Positions 63,906 through 64,000 of a stretch of DNA of 64,000 nt are shown piece after piece. How positions within the stretch are numbered: position 1 is the first letter of the stretch; each line of letters begins with the position of its first letter. A program made the position numbers and the translations under genes. A model generated the notes under the pieces. It was not told the origin of the DNA. It saw only the letters and a list, made by a program, of their open reading frames with translations, and did no database searches. This stretch comes from Ottowia beijingensis (GTDB lineage Bacteria > Pseudomonadota > Gammaproteobacteria > Burkholderiales > Burkholderiaceae_C): assembly GCF_013423955.1 (NCBI RefSeq), contig NZ_JACCKX010000001.1:434001-498000 (forward strand). Reading direction: 5' to 3'.

Positions 63906-64000
63906 TCATCAGGCCGAGCGCAGCGATGGCCTGTGTGGTTTTCCCATTCCCCTCTGGATGCGCCGAGGAGCGCAGCGGGCGGGGTGAGCGGGTGCACCGA

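Noticed and set aside
1..64000. Widespread pseudogenisation, as in a host-restricted genome
   Set aside because: Nearly all breaks are one- or two-base contractions that restore perfect family motifs, they affect near-essential genes such as glyA, and there are no large deletions; pbpC is the one plausible exception.

Overview
This 64 kb window is GC-rich (clearly above 65 percent by eye) chromosomal DNA from a betaproteobacterium, most likely Burkholderiales, family Comamonadaceae. I infer this from protein character (RlmB, LldD, GlyA, NrdR, DUF349, IPTL/PEP-CTERM-like and Bug/TctC proteins) and from dispersed small palindromes. No rRNA, tRNA, CRISPR array, prophage or complete insertion sequence was seen.

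Layout. 1-13.7 kb: end of a diguanylate cyclase gene, rlmB, cardiolipin synthase, a five-repeat glycine-zipper protein, an ABC ATPase/TesA divergent pair, tRNA 2-selenouridine synthase, an SHMT-like PLP enzyme, membrane proteins and a MetC-type lyase. 13.7-24.6 kb: a TPR membrane protein, then an alpha-2-macroglobulin plus penicillin-binding protein 1C locus with a GAF gene between them. 24.8-29.7 kb: a zinc-acquisition operon (AztD-like chaperone, His-rich outer-membrane barrel, zinc-binding protein, permease, Zur) behind a Zur-box-like palindrome, with no ATPase gene. 29.7-35.5 kb: glutathione reductase, DedA, L-lactate dehydrogenase, an AT-richer island with a small lipoprotein, a DUF4198 protein and a small methyltransferase. 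35.8-43.2 kb: a DUF349 protein with an RGG-like tract and a very large AsmA/DUF748 protein. 44-50 kb: lytic transglycosylase, glyA behind a ZTP (pfl) riboswitch, nrdR, a TonB-like protein, trxC, DUF3820 and an aminotransferase. 50.2-52.9 kb: a CTERM-anchored protein coupled to a collagen-like protein, then nth. 53-62.4 kb: a catabolic cluster whose content and order match the itaconate degradation locus of Pseudomonas aeruginosa (LysR, then Ich, acyl-CoA dehydrogenase, Ict, PrpD-like, Ccl), here with a TctC-type binding protein. 62.4-64 kb: an efflux outer-membrane lipoprotein.

Two window-wide properties matter for any reader. First, more than half of the protein genes, including glyA and nth, are split by frameshifts. 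Nearly every one I could reconstruct is a loss of one or two bases from a short homopolymer or GC dinucleotide run, which looks like sequencing error rather than gene decay; I annotate these as single genes spanning the breaks. Second, the region is full of short palindromic elements of several families. One family (arms GATAGCTGC / GCAGCTATC around an AGCGC core) lies between genes but also inside protein-coding linkers and over gene starts.
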